From assembly GCA_000711775.1 (NCBI GenBank), contig ARYC01017949.1, positions 1 through 64,000 of the forward strand: DNA of 64,000 nt. Direction: 5' to 3'. The number at the start of each line of letters is the position of its first letter. Position 1 is the stretch's first letter. Below the pieces are notes generated by a model, which worked only from the letters and a program-made list of their open reading frames with translations, did not search any database and had not been told where the DNA came from. Positions 1-13,100 of this stretch are shown piece after piece. Made by a program: the position numbers and the translations under genes. The DNA comes from Oxytricha trifallax (lineage: Eukaryota; Ciliophora; Spirotrichea; Sporadotrichida; Oxytrichidae).

Positions 1-344
1 TTTTTATCATCTTTTAACAGCAGCTCTAGATCAATTTCCCTAAAGGATCTGTGAATGAAACTGTTGCTTAAAAAAGTATACATTATAATTAGTTATTTTT
101 GTTTCAAAATTCAGAAACATATTAATACCTTAGGTCATTATAACTTCTAATTTACTTCCTTAATTTACTACAAAATTACTACCTTTATTTCATTCAGAAT
201 TAACCTTTTTTCACATTTCTATACTACATATTAGCTAGTAACTTTAGGTAAAATTAAAATATAGAAATAAACATTCTGTGTGGATAGACTGCAGTTTAAT
301 AATCTCTCCCATTTGTATTATTAAACTCTTCTATTCCTTTCACC

Positions 345-3300
345 TAGATGTCAAATTTCTTTGGATGTGTTTAAATTCAATTCGTCAAAATCCTAGTTTC
401 TCTTTTTGACATATGAAACTCTGAATATTTTCTGATTGGTTAGTAGTACTAGTGTGTCTCCAGCTTCCTGATTCTATCGTCAAACCAGACCATGTTTGCA
501 ATTATCTCAATCAATTCACACTTGTTCATGTCAACTATTCTCTTCTCCCTTATTAATTTAGAGAATATATTTGAGTCCCTGCCTAGTTATTAGATTGCAT
601 GCCTTCATGTGATTCGCATCTACACATACTTAATGGACAATGCAGTAGTGTTGCATTCCGTAGTTTGCTAATGTTCTGCCCTGGCTGATTGCCATCATGG
701 TGTCAATGACGTTCTTCGTAATGAATATTTTGTTCCTTTTTTTAAACTCACTCTCCTGCTTTTTAATCTCCTCGTTCACTTTTTTTGGTTTAATGAAGTG
801 GTCGATCTTTAAGTTGATCTTCTTCATGTTCTTCAGAACCAACTCTCTAATAATTTCACTTGAATTCGTTTCTTTAAGTTCAGTTACATTTCTTAATATC
901 ACATTTGGAATGTCCCTGGAGGTTCTGAAGGCTATTCTTTTCAATTGAAGCTCCATTTTATCAATGTCTTCAATTTTCAGAAATTTTGCTGCTATTAGTG
1001 GAGTGTATTTGTAAATCATTACAGAGCGGATTTAAGCTGTCATGATCGTATCACTCACTGTAGGGTTGCTTGAACTAGTAAGCCTCTAGTATATTTCTGT
1101 CTTTCTTTTCACTTCATTCCATGCATTGTTCAGTAATTCTCCTGCGTTCAAGTTGATATTCAGTCCCAAGTATTTTGTCTCCTAGACTTTGTTTATTCCT
1201 TCAATTTGGAATTCTCTCTCAAAGTTCTTCGCGTCACTCATAAAAACTGTTTTCTTAGTGTTTAGTTTTAAGTTGTGAGTTTTTTCAATTTCATTGAAGC
1301 TGTTTATCACTCTTTTGAATTACTGAGGGTCTTTAACATTCACGAGTAAGTCATCTGCAAAAGCTATCAGCTTTCCTTGCTTTATCAGTGACATTAGTTC
1401 CTATTATGAGAATAGTGCGTCTTACAGATATATATTGAATAGCATTGGTGATAATCTACTTCCTTATGCTACTCCCTGCTCAGTTGTTATCTCTTCCCCC
1501 TCGAATATGATTTTGTTGTTTGTGTATAGCTGTTCTATTAGTTTTACGCACTTTGCGTCATTTTAACTGATTACTCTGTCTTTAAGGATCTCCATCAGTT
1601 TGTCTTTCCAGACTGAGTCGTATGCTTTTTGTAGATCCACCAATAAGTAGGCCTCTCTTTGTTTACTCTTTTTCCTTGAATTTTTTATATGCTCCAGCAT
1701 TCTGATCAAGTTAATGTGAGTACTTTTATTTTCTTTAAATCCATTTTGATAATTCCCAGTCTTCAAGAGGTCACTTTTTCCTTCGTTAATTTTGTTTATT
1801 ATTACTTTTTCTACTATCTTCCCCAAGTGTGAATTCACCACTATTGGTCTTGTATTGCTGATCTCTGGGTATTATTCTTTCTAGCTTTTGCTTAACAGAA
1901 TTAATCTTCCTTCATTTATGTATTGTGGGACTTCTCCTTCATTCAGTCATTGTGTTATTTTCTTGCTAACTGTTTTTGCTATAGATCTGTCTTTGTTCAT
2001 AATTTTCCCGTCGAATCCATCTGTACCAATAGCTTTGTTGAAGTTACAATCTTTTATACTTTGTTCTACATCGGCTTCTTCGCAGAATCTCCCACTTTCC
2101 TAATCATCAATCATTATTATATCCTTCTTGTTTTCCTCTTTTCCTTTTCTTTCCCTCTTATCCTTGAAAATTTAACCATAATATTCCAGGATCTGTTGTT
2201 TTGTTTGCTCACCAATCTCCACTCGCTCTTCTTTGATTGTAAGTCCTTTTATAGGTAAGGCTAGCTTTTTACTTTTCGTTAATCTTTTAACCATGTAAAA
2301 GAATCCTTTTACATCATTTTTATCCAGGCACTATTCTAAGTCTCTCATCGCCTCTCTCCATTTTGCCTTTTTGTCTTGGATTACATTTCCAGCTGCTGTT
2401 CCAGCATTTTTTATTGCCCATTCCGGTGGTTGTTAGTACCAGTTCCTTCCTTTGTATAATCTCCCGATTTTGTCCTCAAAACATTTTTGAATAGGTTCAT
2501 CTAGATCTTCTTCCTTCATTACTCTTCCTTCTTCGACAAATGTTTTCCAACATTATTTTCTTATATCAGATACTCTAATTGTTCTTTCTTTATCCGACAA
2601 TTTAAAGTCATTGTCTGAAAATTTTATCCTCAACTTGACTTGAATTAATTTGTGGTCTGTCTACTTCAATTAGCTGGTTTCCCAACTGACTGTCTCCACG
2701 TTTGAGAAAATTTGATCCAATAGGTTCCCTTTCACATGAGTTTCCACTCCCTCAGGAATAAATTCTTTCAGTCCCTACTTGTTCAATCTTTTCCCCAAAT
2801 CTTTAATGTGAAAATTGAAATCCCCCATAACGATTATCCTCTGCTTCTAACACTTCTGTTTTAGTGATTTAATCATAAAAATGAGTCTGTTTTAAAGTTC
2901 TTTAACGTCTTCATTCCAATAAGGTGGGATGTATGTTGTTATTACGTGAAGTGGAATCCTCCCACGTTTAGGATTGTCCACGTAATGTATTGTTTCAAAA
3001 TTTTTATCGTCTTCATTTCGTATTTGCCGCTGTTTAATGCTAGAATACCTCCATTTCTTGCCAGTTGTGTTTAGGCTATGTCCCTGCTATTTATTCCAAC
3101 CAATCTCTATAGTCTAGTTTCCACTAGACCTATGTAGTCTGGGTTCATTTTCTCTATTTCTCTTATTATGTGGTCTTATTTTAGCTTCGAGTTCATCCCT
3201 CTGACATTCTGTAGGCAAATATTTAGTTCAATAGTCCTTAGGTTCAACTGTCTTTTACTACTTATAACTTGTTCTCTTCTTTTTGTCCGCTGTTTCTCAG

Positions 3301-3640
3301 CGAATCTCTCATTTCTTTTCACCCATCCTTCAGCTTCTCTTACCGGTTGATAGAATTCAAGCTGTCGGCTATTGTCAATTTTGACCGTAAATCTGTCCAA
3401 GTCTTTAAGCTTCCTATTGTAACCTTGAACATTCAGGTTTTGAAATGTCGAATTTTGCGAACTCTGTTTTGAACTTTCAAAGTATTTATCCAATGTTTGT
3501 TGTTGCTGTGGTCCCCCACTCTCTCCTTGGTCTCTGTTTTCTGTATATACTGGCAACTTCCTCCTCCCATTGGTTTGTAGCATCTCTTTCTTCATTTATT
3601 CCCGCCTTCTTTAATTGCTATAGTAAGATTTAATTTTTCT
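345..3640 (-). mobile_element. LINE-A, non-LTR retrotransposon (RT ORF part)
   Basis: A non-LTR retrotransposon copy read on the minus strand. It holds an endonuclease-RT ORF closely matched by LINE-B (60.1-63.15 kb), LINE-C (44.5-45.9 kb) and a fragment at 57.3-58.06 kb. The base composition is clearly GC-richer than the flanks. Above about 3640 the DNA turns into AT-rich non-coding sequence, so any 5' part beyond the RT ORF is missing or diverged. Similarity to the LINE-B C-terminus continues past the ORF stop at 531, down to roughly 390, in another frame. No protease ORF like the one downstream of LINE-B is visible, so the 3' end may be truncated. Confidence 0.85.
531..3595 (-). CDS. LINE endonuclease/reverse transcriptase, frameshifted
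   Basis: ORF2-type protein of a LINE, about 1020 codons, with TAA/TAG as Gln. The start is ATG at 3595. The N-terminal 140 residues are basic and Gln-rich. Next comes an APE-type endonuclease whose GDFN motif lies near 2812-2823, and then the reverse transcriptase with QGSRLSP near 1450-1480 and the catalytic FADD at 1350-1361. A Cys/His-containing tail follows (VDANHM type, near 600). One base appears missing near 2955-2965: the frame before it (starting 3595) differs from the frame used from about 2950 to 531, and LINE-B has one extra C there. A second shift near the C-terminus is suggested because the LINE-B tail matches another frame below about 520. This copy is therefore probably inactive. 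Confidence 0.85.
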
Positions 3641-4538
3641 GCAAATAATAATATAATCTACTACATATTATTAAAGAATTTTTTATGTATAAATATATTC
3701 CGCTTAAAAAGCCAATATATCTTTCGTAAATTTATAAGGCTAATATCTTTAACATAAAACTTGAATCCAATAAATTTCAAAGCTAACTTAAACATAATCA
3801 ATAGAATATAAATTAATACTTATATAAAATGTAGAAAAAAAATAAGGTAAAATAATTTTTAATTTAAACAAAAAAGATTTACGATTCAATGAGTAATTAA
3901 TAGATTAAGTTATAGTATTGGGAGAAGTTTTAATATAAAAAATTTACCTCTAAAATTTCAAGTTCAATAGTTTAAATATAAAGAAAATAAATATTAGAGA
4001 AAAATTGGGAAGGTACATATTTTTATCATAAAGTAACAAAATAAGCATGTTGATTAAATTTATTTCCAATTTATTTCGTTTATTACCAATGCATTTTAAT
4101 TTAATTTAGCATTTAGCTTTAAAGAACCCATTTTTTAATTTAAAACTTTCCATTTTTCAACCCTCCAGGATCATTATTTTTCATATGATTTATATATTTT
4201 AAAGAACCCTTTTTATTTTAAAGGACCCATTATTTTTCAATGTTTAAGTAAAAGAGAGTAACAATTTTTTAGTAAAATTAATCTTCAAGAAATACTGCAA
4301 TTAATTCTGTGAATCCGTTGAAGAGTCCCTTGAGGATTAAAACAAGATGATATTATATTTTATTATCATTTTGATTATATCATTTCTCACTTGGAGATGT
4401 TTTTTTTTTAATTTTACCATTAAAAAGTTGAATAAAAATCTTACTATTAAAAGCTAGGGTAAAAAATGAAAATATAAAACTCTGAAAATTTTTAATGGGA
4501 AAAATTTCCTATAAATGAGTTACAATTTATTTTAGTTA
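3641..4538. other. AT-rich spacer
   Basis: Very AT-rich DNA between the LINE and the palindromic element. It has short runs of ATTATTTTTCA-type sequence near 4160-4240, but I see no gene, repeat pair or RNA structure I can support. Confidence 0.5.
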
Positions 4539-4769
4539 TAATAAGGTAAAATTCTCGTTTTATAAGTCATTTTGAAAATTAATAAACGTCCAATTGTGAT
4601 TTGTAACAATATGGGTTTGAGCATTTGATAATTAATATCGATCAATCCTTTAGTATTATCAATTGTCTCCAACCTCCCTCTTCCCGCAGTGTCTTATATA
4701 CATTTTTTCCTGTTCTTCATCACATTCAACTAAGTTTGAGTTGATTAAACTGTTAATTCGGTAGCTATT

Positions 4770-5571
4770 CACTTATTCACTAATCAGTTAAAAATGCTAT
4801 GTCTCATAGCTCTAACAAACGTATAAATTTAAGCTATAAATTATTTATAAAAAAATTCTTAAAATATCTTGATATTGCAAATGTCTAATTTTAAAACTAA
4901 TATATAGTATTGATTAACGATGCTATATAGACTAACTTTCATAATTTTAAAATTATACAATGCCTATTAATTATAAAATAATTAAATCAACCTTTCTTAA
5001 ACACTATAAATTAAAGTTTTATATACTATTAGAATGTTAATAAATATTAATTTAAAATTCAGGATTTAAATAATCATATATAGATTTTTGATAATTTTAT
5101 ATGGAATTATTAAATTCTAAATCGATTTATACTAGAATCATGAATAAGGATTATAAATTTATTTTATCCACAAAATGTAGTTTATTCAGGTGCTTAGAAA
5201 AAAGTTCCGAAATAGCATTTAGTTATTAAAATTCTATATAGAATTAATTTTTTCCCTATTATTCAAGATGTTTTTAAATAATATATTAACTTAATGAATC
5301 ACTACATTAATTATACCAGTCTGGTATATAAAATTGTATTTTATTGTGATAGAAGTTAAATTTATATTAAGATGCTAAGTAATATGTATGAGAAGCATAT
5401 CATGTATTAATGTGAATTTATTAAAATTAAAATATATGTCCGTTGCTAAGTTTTGATAACTAAGCAACGCGTTGCTAAGTTGGCTTAACTAAGCAACGGA
5501 CTCTTAATATTATTATAATTTAAATATTTAAAAAATGGCATATTTTCTAATCAGAAAATAAATGAGGGATT
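4770..5571. mobile_element. About 800-bp insertion inside the palindrome's left arm
   Basis: The left arm reads GTAGCTATT and then resumes with ATTGCATTTCGG at 5569, while the right arm has the uninterrupted version. The inserted DNA is flanked by a direct repeat ATT (4767-4769 and 5569-5571). ATT fits the ANT target duplication known for TBE/Tc1-like insertion, but no clear terminal inverted repeat is visible. The insert is AT-rich, has no recognisable ORF and contains a strong hairpin at 5439-5501. Confidence 0.6.
5439..5501. repeat. Tandem-palindromic GTTGCTAAGTT hairpin
   Basis: GTCCGTTGCTAAGTT (5439-5453) pairs with AACTAAGCAACGGAC (5487-5501). Between them, AACTAAGCAACGC (5458-5470) pairs with GTTGCTAAGTT (5471-5481). 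The same motif thus occurs four times in alternating orientation and can fold as one long stem or two smaller ones. Confidence 0.8.
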
Positions 5572-6278
5572 GCATTTCGGCACATTCGCAGTGTCTTTCT
5601 CGTGAATCTAAAGATTATTCGTGAGATTCGTGCGTTACAGCTTCTCCGGCTTACACTGTATATACAGTGATTCACCAGCAACAACTTGTAAAAAACACTC
5701 ACTTTTGAGTCAAAATTTTTAAAATATGGGTGATAGCAGAATTCATCAATGTGCGAAGAATATGATTTGGACAAGAATGAAATAAGTCAAGCGTAAAATA
5801 AAATATCCAAAGAGAAAAGTTAAGTATGAAGACTTATTTCATTCTTGTTCAAACCATATTCTTCGTACATTGATGAATTCTGCTATCACCCATATTTTAA
5901 AAATTTTGAATCAAAAGTGAGTGTTTTTTACAAGTTGTTGCTGGTGAATCACTGTATATACAGTGGAAGCCGGAGAAGCTGTAACGCACGAATCTCACGA
6001 ATAATCTTCAGATTCACGCGAAAGACACTGCGAATGTGCCGAAATGCAATAGCTACCGAATTAACAGTTTAATCAACTCAAACTTAGTTGAATGTGATGA
6101 AGAACAGGAAAAAATGTATATAAGACACTGCGGGAAGAGGGAGGTTGGAGACAATTGATAATACTAAAGGATTGATCGATATTAATTATCAAATGCTCAA
6201 ACCCATATTATTACAAATCACACTTGGACGTTTATTAATTTTCAAAATGACTTATAAAACGAGAATTTTACCTTATTA

Positions 6279-8390
6279 AATAAAAAATGAATTTCATTGT
6301 TAAAAGTACCTTCTTTTTTCTAATAAATTTTTTGACCCTTGATAAATTTGGATTAGATAAAAATACTAATAAAATTTTAGTAAAAATCTATTTTGCAAAT
6401 TAATCCATAATTTTAGACGACTCACAAATAAAAGAGAAAAGTTAAAACTAAATAACTATGAAAATTAGAATTTATTTAATATAATAATATCCCCATTTAT
6501 TAAAAATGAAGGAAGAATGTGATTCTCAATTTGAAATGATAATACATTAAATTTCAATGAAAAATACTTATTTTCCATTGAAAATTTTAAGTAAAGCTAA
6601 AATAAAAGAGAGAACTAAAATTAATTAAAATTAATTACAAAAAGAATGAAAGTGAATTTAATAAATAATTGTTGCCAATAATAACAATAAATTTGATATC
6701 AAAGTTGATAATTGATTTTAAAATTATAAAGACTAAGATAGAATTTCCTACGTAATAAGTTAATGAGAGCAAAATAAAGTTTAAAATCAACAATTTTACA
6801 ATAATAAAATTGATAATATAAATAATTTTCAAAACTTTTGTTAAAATAGAATTAAAATCTAAATAAGCAGCAAAAATAGTATAATGACTAATTGTAAAGA
6901 AATAATATAAATAAAATTAATCAATAATAATAGAAATGATTAACTTTAACCTAAAGTTACAGGCCTATTAATTAAAATCAAAATAATAAATCAAAACTTT
7001 AATTGAAATTGCATTTTAAGTCTCAAAATTTAAATAACATTAAATTCCAAAACCCTAATTATATTAACTATAATGAAAAGTACTGTGAATTTTTCTAAAT
7101 ATTATGAATCTATAATTATAAGTATATTTAACAGCAATAAAGTTATAATGATCTAATAATGCTAATTTTAATTTAATTAAATAATAATTAAATAATTATA
7201 ATTTAGTTTTGATTATTTAACTATCTCTAAATTTGTAATAAAGATAAAATTACTTTTTAAACTAAGTCAAAGCTTTATATTTATACTTTATAAATACCTC
7301 TTTTTACAATTTTTCGATTTTTATTCTTAATTTTAATTAAAATAAATATACTTTCTATTCAACAACTTGTATTTATGGTTAGAAATTAGTTTACTTGAAA
7401 TTCTACTTTGAATTTTTATTAGATAAATCAATTTTCAGCCGTTTTTATAATGAAAAATAAAATGAAAGTTTTATCAATAAATTTTGATCCTTTTCCTTAC
7501 TATAATATTGTAATTTGATCTTATATATCAAATCAATATCAAGTAAATAATTACATTTGTAAAAAGCTAAAATTTCTAAAATAAAATTCGTGAATACGTT
7601 GTATATAATGAATGAAATTTTACTCATTAATTTAAACTTAAAAGATCAGTAATAAATAGTCTACAAAACTATTGATATGAAACTTATATAATTTATATCA
7701 AACTAAGTAACCTATAACTTTATTTGCAAATCCTGTATATTTTAGTGCTTAAGAAGGTATAAATCATAGTATTCGCAATTTATATTGCGTTGTATTATCA
7801 ATAATACTCTTAAAGTAAAATTGCAGATATAATTAAAAGGCAAAATGGAAGTATTTTTAAAATTTTTATATATAAATGAATTTAATTAAATTCCCTTCTT
7901 ATAAAAAAATTCAAATGTAAAATGAAGCATAATGACTGCACTCTATTAAAATGCATAGTTAGCATAAGTTAGTATTGAATAATATAATATTTCTTTGTCT
8001 TTTTCACTTGCGTGAATTAAACTTAATGTACATAAGCACTTTGTAAAGAGTTTAAGTGTAATTATCTAAAATTAATCAAAATTCCCATGTAATAATAATA
8101 CTTAAATAGCGTCGCTATATTGCTATTCTAATGTAAAAAACATCAGAGAGCAAAATAAGCGCAATTTTTAAGACCAAATTTATGAGAAAAAAAATGCACT
8201 TACGTAAATTCAAAAACACAGATCGATAAAATGTGAGTTGCTCTTCAAAATGCACACAAATCGCAGTAAAGTTGGTAGAGTGTGTGTGAGTTGCGTTGTT
8301 AATAAAGAAAGTGCGATAGCGATCGCAAATTTATCACATTTTCATTTCCATTATTAGTTTAATTATTAAAGTAGTAATTATTAATTAATA
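6279..8390. other. AT-rich region, no gene seen
   Basis: About 2.1 kb of very AT-rich sequence. Open frames here are short and show no motif. A slightly less AT-rich patch with ACACAAATCGCAGT-like sequence occurs near 8220-8330, with no assignable function. Confidence 0.5.
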
Positions 8391-8394
8391 AAAA

Positions 8395-8640
8395 TCAAAC
8401 TTAATTCAAATGTGGAGGTAAAACCGCATCACCCCACAATCAGTTTGAATGGTAAAACTTTTCAACTAATCGGTCAACAGGGTACAAACCCCATTTATTC
8501 TTGATCAACATCTCAAACTCTATAAGACTGGTAAGTATGGCTTCAAAATAAAATCTTGAATTTTTTCCCATCTTCACCGTTCTTCAATTCTCTAGATCGG
8601 CTCCCTCAAATTAAGTTAAAATCTGTCCTTTTAAATTTCC
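8395..8640 (+). other. GC-richer island, coding-like, unassigned
   Basis: A short island of higher GC in AT-rich surroundings. All three forward frames are open for 30-80 codons in the ciliate code, and a splice-donor-like CTG/GTAAGTATGG lies near 8529. It could be a fragment of a germline gene segment, but the correct frame cannot be chosen and no domain is recognised. Confidence 0.25.
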
Positions 8641-9940
8641 TTATTTATCGATATATTTAAAACTTTTTATCAACTTATAAATTCTATGTGTACATACGTA
8701 TTGGGGTTTATATATATATATGCCATTATTTCATAAATGATATCAAAGTTTTTGTAAATAACGTGTAAACATTTTTAATAATTTTATTGAGTTTGTCTAT
8801 AGTTAAAATTATTAATTAATTTACTACTTAATCAATTTATTAATGGTTTACTTATATTTCTTAATAAGTTCTTATAATTAATTTATTTTAATATTATATA
8901 ATTTTTTATCTAAGTCATATTTATTTAATTTTGACATTAAATTCAAACTTTTAATATCTCTAAAATTATTGCTTAATATTTTTATAATTTTCAATAAAAA
9001 ATTTAAAATTAATTCCTTTCTTAGTCTAATAACAGATAAGGATGTATTTGAAATTATACTAGTTGATTGTCGAATAAAGATCTTTCTTAGACCCATAAGA
9101 TTTTGTATTTATATACCACTTTAAAACCAGTGAGAGATATATTTGATACTATTAAAGTTATCTAAATTATAAAATATCCTCAGTCTATCATAGCGTAGAG
9201 ACTTAGAGTTGGGGATTTAATTTTTAAAATTATAATTGATACCAGAAGCATTTAGACCATGAAGAAATGTAAGTTATTTGGGAAAAAATAAAATAAATAA
9301 AGATTTCTTAAAGTAATAGGGTGTATTATTAACTAGTTCGATAAAGCAGTAATTAATACAGAATTTAGAAAAAAACATATCTGGAAAAAAAACAGTAATA
9401 ATAAAATATAAAACATAAAACAATTTGTAAATATAAATGCTGAAGTATCAGGAATCTCTAATTAAACAAATTTAGAGAGTTGATTTCATAAGATTAAATA
9501 ATAATTAAAGTATATGTTATATAATTTTTAAACATAATAAAAGAAAAGAACAGGTAAATATAAAAGTGAATTTCAATTGTTTTTAATTGCTTACAACTTT
9601 ATCGCACTTTAGTAGAGAAAAACAAGCGATATTAATATTATACATAGAATTAATTAATAACGCTTCATATATGGCAACTAAATCAAATTTATAATTCTTG
9701 ATTAGTAATAGATAAAGAAAAATTCTTCAAATTTTACTGTTTTTTGAAAATTGATTGGAAAAATAAAAAATAAAAGATTGTAAGTTATTAAATTAATGGC
9801 TGTCGAGATTGAGAAAGTTATAAATATTGCAAATAATGGACTGAGAGTAATTATGATTTATAATAAGAAAACTTTAATTTATTAATTATTTAATTAACTT
9901 TAATACTTATACTTATAAGTCTAATCAAAAATGGAAATCT
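8641..9940. other. AT-rich region, no gene seen
   Basis: AT-rich DNA with a short TA microsatellite near 8710-8720. Nothing else is supported. Confidence 0.45.
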
Positions 9941-9944
9941 CTCC

Positions 9945-10185
9945 TAAAACATCTTGTCTTCTTCTTCATCGTCATCGTCATCTTCATCATCGTAAATATC
10001 AAGTCTTTAGTCCCTTCTCCCTGTCGTCTTACGCAGCACCTGTCTTGTGGCACTAGTGGTCTTACCAGGTAGGACCACTAAAAAATAAAAATTAAAGATA
10101 TACTTTTTGTAACTTACATTTTAAGTGAGTGCTGTACCTCCACCTGCGTCTGATCTATACGAATACTTTTTAATATATTAAGTTT
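9945..10185 (-). pseudogene. Intron-bearing gene fragment with acidic tail (copy 1)
   Basis: On the minus strand an exon-like segment (about 10185-10120) is followed by a probable intron starting GTAAGTTACAAAAA and ending TTTTTTAG, then a second exon-like segment ending in GAT/GAA-rich codons (acidic tail, 9955-10000). The same arrangement, including the intron start and the GACGC-GGTGGAG exon sequence, recurs at 37.0-37.17 kb. A related exon/intron/acidic-tail sequence is present in both arms of the palindrome at 14.2-15.0 kb. Reading frames differ between copies, so the protein is not defined and the function is unknown. Confidence 0.4.
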
Positions 10186-10194
10186 TTGATTAAA

Positions 10195-13100
10195 TTAATT
10201 AATTTCTTATTATAAATCATAAATGAGTAAAAAGATTTAATTAAAAATAAAGAATTACCTTATACTGAATTCTATTTTTCCTCCATTTTTTTAATTTGTA
10301 AGATTAAATTTTTTTTTTTAAGCAAGTAGATTTTCTATATCATTAAAATAAGATACACATCCCTTTTTTATTTAAAAGTGACTTTTAATTTAAATTATAT
10401 TGATAAATTCTTTAATCAAAATAACTATGACTCTGTCACTTGTGTTGTTTATTTAGCTACGTTAATTAAACTCCTTCATATCTTTTACAAAACAAAATCA
10501 ATTATATCTAAGCGCTCTTTCACCTTTGATTTAGTCATTTTTTATCCCAAAAAAAAAGTTTGCTCTATCTTGATTTTTATCCCTATAGTTGATAATTGCC
10601 AGGTATTTCCAGTTTAAATTTTCACTCATCATTAAATATATATATATATATATATATAATAAAATATGAGCTTTGAATGAATTGAAACATTGATTTGTGA
10701 ATTCTAATTACTCTTAAACACTTTATTATCTCAATTTATTACTTTTAAAAAAAGACAATAGAAATTAACTTGATTATTTATATCTGATTATTAATTATAT
10801 TTTATTATAGAAATTAAAAAATAATAATGGAAAAATAACTCTCAAATTAAAGATTTTTATGAACTAATATAAAAAGGAAAATTCGAGTTTTAACAATATA
10901 AATTTTAATATAATTAAACCGAATCAAATAAACCAGTTTAATATGTTCAAAATAAATAAACAATTATATTTTAAGTTGATAATAAATATATTATTTTGTT
11001 GCAAATTTAATAAATTAATTTAATGAATTAATAAATTTTAAAATTATTATTCAATGAATATTATTCTAAAAATTAATGTAGACAATTCATCATTAATTTA
11101 TATTGATGATGTTTAAAAATAGCCCTCTTTAAGTGTATAAAAGAATGGAAAAAATAAGCTGTTTTAATTTTAGAAATCGAAAATCCTTTATTTATCTCTA
11201 AACAATAAACATTCATATAATTGATAGAAAAGTGATTCATAATAAGAAAGAAAAAGTTGAGAACATTTTGATATGGTTGAGTATATTTTTATATCGATCA
11301 TGAATTTTTAGAATTTAAATTTAATTCAAAAATATAACAAAACAAAAATTATATATACAATCATATATTAATAGTGGATCACTTAAAAATATAATCTTTC
11401 TCCTCAATCTACGAAGCCATTCACTTGTTTTTCTAAATTTAAGTAAAATAATAACATATTAATAGTATATTATACATTAGGTGTTTGTTGAATTTTCATA
11501 TTTTATACTTACTTACAGGCAGAATATCTAAATAAATCAAGTCATTTACACTGACCTAATATTCTTTAAAATGAGAAAGTGTGACTGTAATTTATTTTTA
11601 TAGCACATTAATAGTAAACAGATTAAAAAGTTAAATAAATTTATTAATTTTAGTTGTTAGCTAAACTATATTTATTTAGGAAAACTCAATTATAAAATAT
11701 TTGTCTAAAATTAATTATTAGACAGTTAGTGAATGAAAAACTATAGTAGTAATTTATCATCGCACTAATTAAGACTTTTTACGAATAAGTTAAAACTTTA
11801 TTTAATTTATCATTTTTTTATCAGTAGTAATTTATTTCCAGTAAACCAATTCATAATCTTTTGTATTTTATCAATAGAATGAACTCTGTAAATTATAAGA
11901 AAACAATAATGTTAATAAACAAAATTAATTCTGGAATTCAAATTACTAATGCTATACATTATCATATTATTTCATATACAGAGTATTACTCTTGAGATAA
12001 TAAGCCTTTAGAAGAGAATAGATCGCTTTATGACCCAAATATAAAATACTTCAAAATAAGTGTCATCTTAAAAATTTAAAAATATAAAATACTTCAAAAT
12101 GTAACTTTTAAATGCCCTATTTAAATGAAAAAATTCAATTCACATAAAAAGCAATATTATGCAATTAAGCATGAAGTATGGCTTGAAAAAGAGCAAAACT
12201 TTTCATTATATAATTAATCAGCAAAAATATTTCTTTAAAAATGCAAAATCAAGCAAGAATGTAAACAAAATAGTTCATTCTAAAAGCTTTAAAAATGGAA
12301 CATCCTATTTATTGATAAAATTTTCTTTCACATTTAAAGAAAATTGCTTAAAATAAATGATATTTTTGATTTAAAAAGAGTAAATGGCAATGTTACAAGT
12401 CAACAACAAAAAAATTATAATTTTAATGATTTATTTTCGATGTTTATCAAGCAATATTTCCAATTGAGTAATTAAATTCTTATTCAAATAATTAAATGAT
12501 TTGATTATTATATATCTAAGCTTTTGAGAATTCATTTTAAAAATTAAATTTGGCTTTGTTAAAATTAAATACTAACTTCTCTATCACAATATTTGCGAAT
12601 TGTGATATAAAATTAATAGTTTCACTTATTAGTAATTCTTTAACAAAATATATTTCACATGAAGAAAAAAAAAATCTTTCAATTTTTTAATAGCATTCTG
12701 TTGAGTTTGTTCATAATAATAATAAAAATATAAATCTTTAAAATATTTTTATTTAAAAATATAAAAATGTTAGCTATATGGTTATATTGCTTGAAATCTA
12801 TTGTGTTAGAAAAACATTATAGGATTAGCAACAAGGAAAGAATTCATATAAGACTAAAAGAATTTTATAGAATATAAAAAAGAGCTTTCAAAAGTCTCAT
12901 ACAACTAAATCAATCACAGTCAAAAACGTAATAGAAAGAAGGGCGATTCACTTTATATGGAGATAATAATTGAACTTTTAAGTCTCCTTAAATTTTACTA
13001 GGGACCTATTAGAAGTGTAAAAAAATTGTTATGAGGTTATGTCTTTTAGATATCTGGAAAATTAAATATTGCTCTGCCCTTGGTACCATTACCCCATACT

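Larger units (their letters stand above)
4539..6278. mobile_element. Large palindromic (foldback) element with an internal insertion
   Basis: Bases 4539-4769 are the inverted copy of about 6048-6278, and 5569-5789 is the inverted copy of about 5831-6050, around a 40-base centre. The two inverted segments are contiguous in the right arm, so the original element was one palindrome with arms of about 450 bp. The left arm is split at 4770 by about 800 bp. Terminal bases are TAATAAGGTAAAATTC and its complement. Each inner arm has a 75-codon open frame (5547-5774 minus, 5845-6072 plus); these are simply the same arm sequence read twice and show no known domain. No transposase is present, so this is a non-autonomous foldback/MITE-type element. 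Confidence 0.8.

Noticed and set aside
5547-6072. Two 75-codon ORFs as a duplicated gene
   Set aside because: They are the two arms of one palindrome, each read outward or inward, with no domain.
10636-10660. (AT)n run as a functional element
   Set aside because: Simple microsatellite in AT-rich DNA.
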